Below are positions 63,891 to 64,000 of a stretch of DNA of 64,000 bases, one piece after another; position 1 is the first letter of the stretch; every line of letters starts with the position of its first letter. Position numbers and translations under genes: made by a program. Origin of the DNA: Bacillota bacterium (GTDB lineage Bacteria; Bacillota; Clostridia; Lachnospirales; Lachnospiraceae); assembly GCA_023421075.1 (NCBI GenBank), contig JAEZUM010000057.1, positions 1 through 64,000 of the forward strand. The letters run 5' to 3'. Below the pieces are notes generated by a model. That model was not told the DNA's origin. It saw only the letters and a list, made by a program, of their open reading frames with translations, and made no database searches.

Positions 63891-64000
63891 ACCCGTTCCT
63901 CCTTTATTCTTTTAAGAGATTAATTTGTAAAGCTTATTAATAATTATGGAATACATGACTTACTTATTTGTATTACTTTTAGGTGCTATTTCTTATAATA

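Noticed and set aside
63946..64000. Plus-strand start of a membrane-like protein at the right edge
   Set aside because: 18 codons only (MEYMTYLFVLLLG...), no ribosome binding site, and the window ends before it can be judged.

Overview
The window looks like chromosomal DNA of a low-GC, Gram-positive anaerobe, most likely a Lachnospiraceae-type Clostridium. Support comes from strong AGGAGG ribosome binding sites, occasional TTG and GTG starts, sigma-A promoters (TTGACA-17-TATAAT), a methionine synthase without the reactivation domain, a GGGtGRT/IscU-like pair and a motility-type signalling set. The species assignment is inference from gene content only. No rRNA, tRNA, CRISPR array or intact insertion sequence was seen.

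Layout. (1) 278-5257, all minus strand: two family-2 glycosyltransferases, two membrane proteins, and an autoregulated-looking DUF2975/XRE pair. (2) 5466-7531, plus strand: an array of ~21-bp-spaced TTTGTAAC sites, an OmpR-type response regulator, a histidine kinase with no membrane segment, and a PqqD-like protein. (3) 7888-10972: three glycosyltransferase-type genes. (4) 11160-18383: lasso-peptide genes in the order (5' to 3', minus strand) ABC exporter, B2 leader peptidase, a transglutaminase-like protein with a duplicated C-terminal module, lasso cyclase, a 50-residue precursor, HPr-kinase-like peptide kinase. The precursor at 12175-12327 sits between its own extended -10 promoter and a perfect 12-bp hairpin. 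The PqqD-like protein at 7235-7531 supplies the missing B1 (leader-binding) function, so the set is complete but split. (5) 18441-33891: a capsule/exopolysaccharide operon with initiating regulators (nucleotidyltransferase-like protein, Wzz, CpsD), glycosyltransferases, Wzy, Wzx, pyruvyl transferase, an Fe-S protein, DUF1919 and an acyltransferase. (6) 34334-39102: AraC regulator, VanZ, and manC-fcl-gmd for GDP-L-fucose. (7) 39381-43701: methionine synthesis. (8) 43921-47661: small membrane proteins, a fucose-isomerase-like enzyme, Hsp20 and a 52-residue protein. (9) 47689-58881: a signalling block with GGDEF-EAL, response regulator, hybrid kinase, CheA, TetR, chemoreceptor and CheW, without CheR or CheB. 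(10) 59172-63890: MFS transporter, monooxygenase-like protein, GGGtGRT and IscU-like proteins, and a left-handed beta-helix protein.

How they fit together. Regions 2 and 4 together form a lasso peptide system: precursor, B1 + B2 leader binding and removal, cyclase, kinase, exporter, plus a candidate two-component regulator cotranscribed with B1. It lies inside a visibly AT-richer block (about 7.5-34 kb) that also carries the surface polysaccharide genes, consistent with an acquired island. The main novelty candidates are the precursor, whose core boundary does not fit the usual rules cleanly, the extra transglutaminase-like protein between cyclase and B2, and the separated B1 + kinase/regulator unit.
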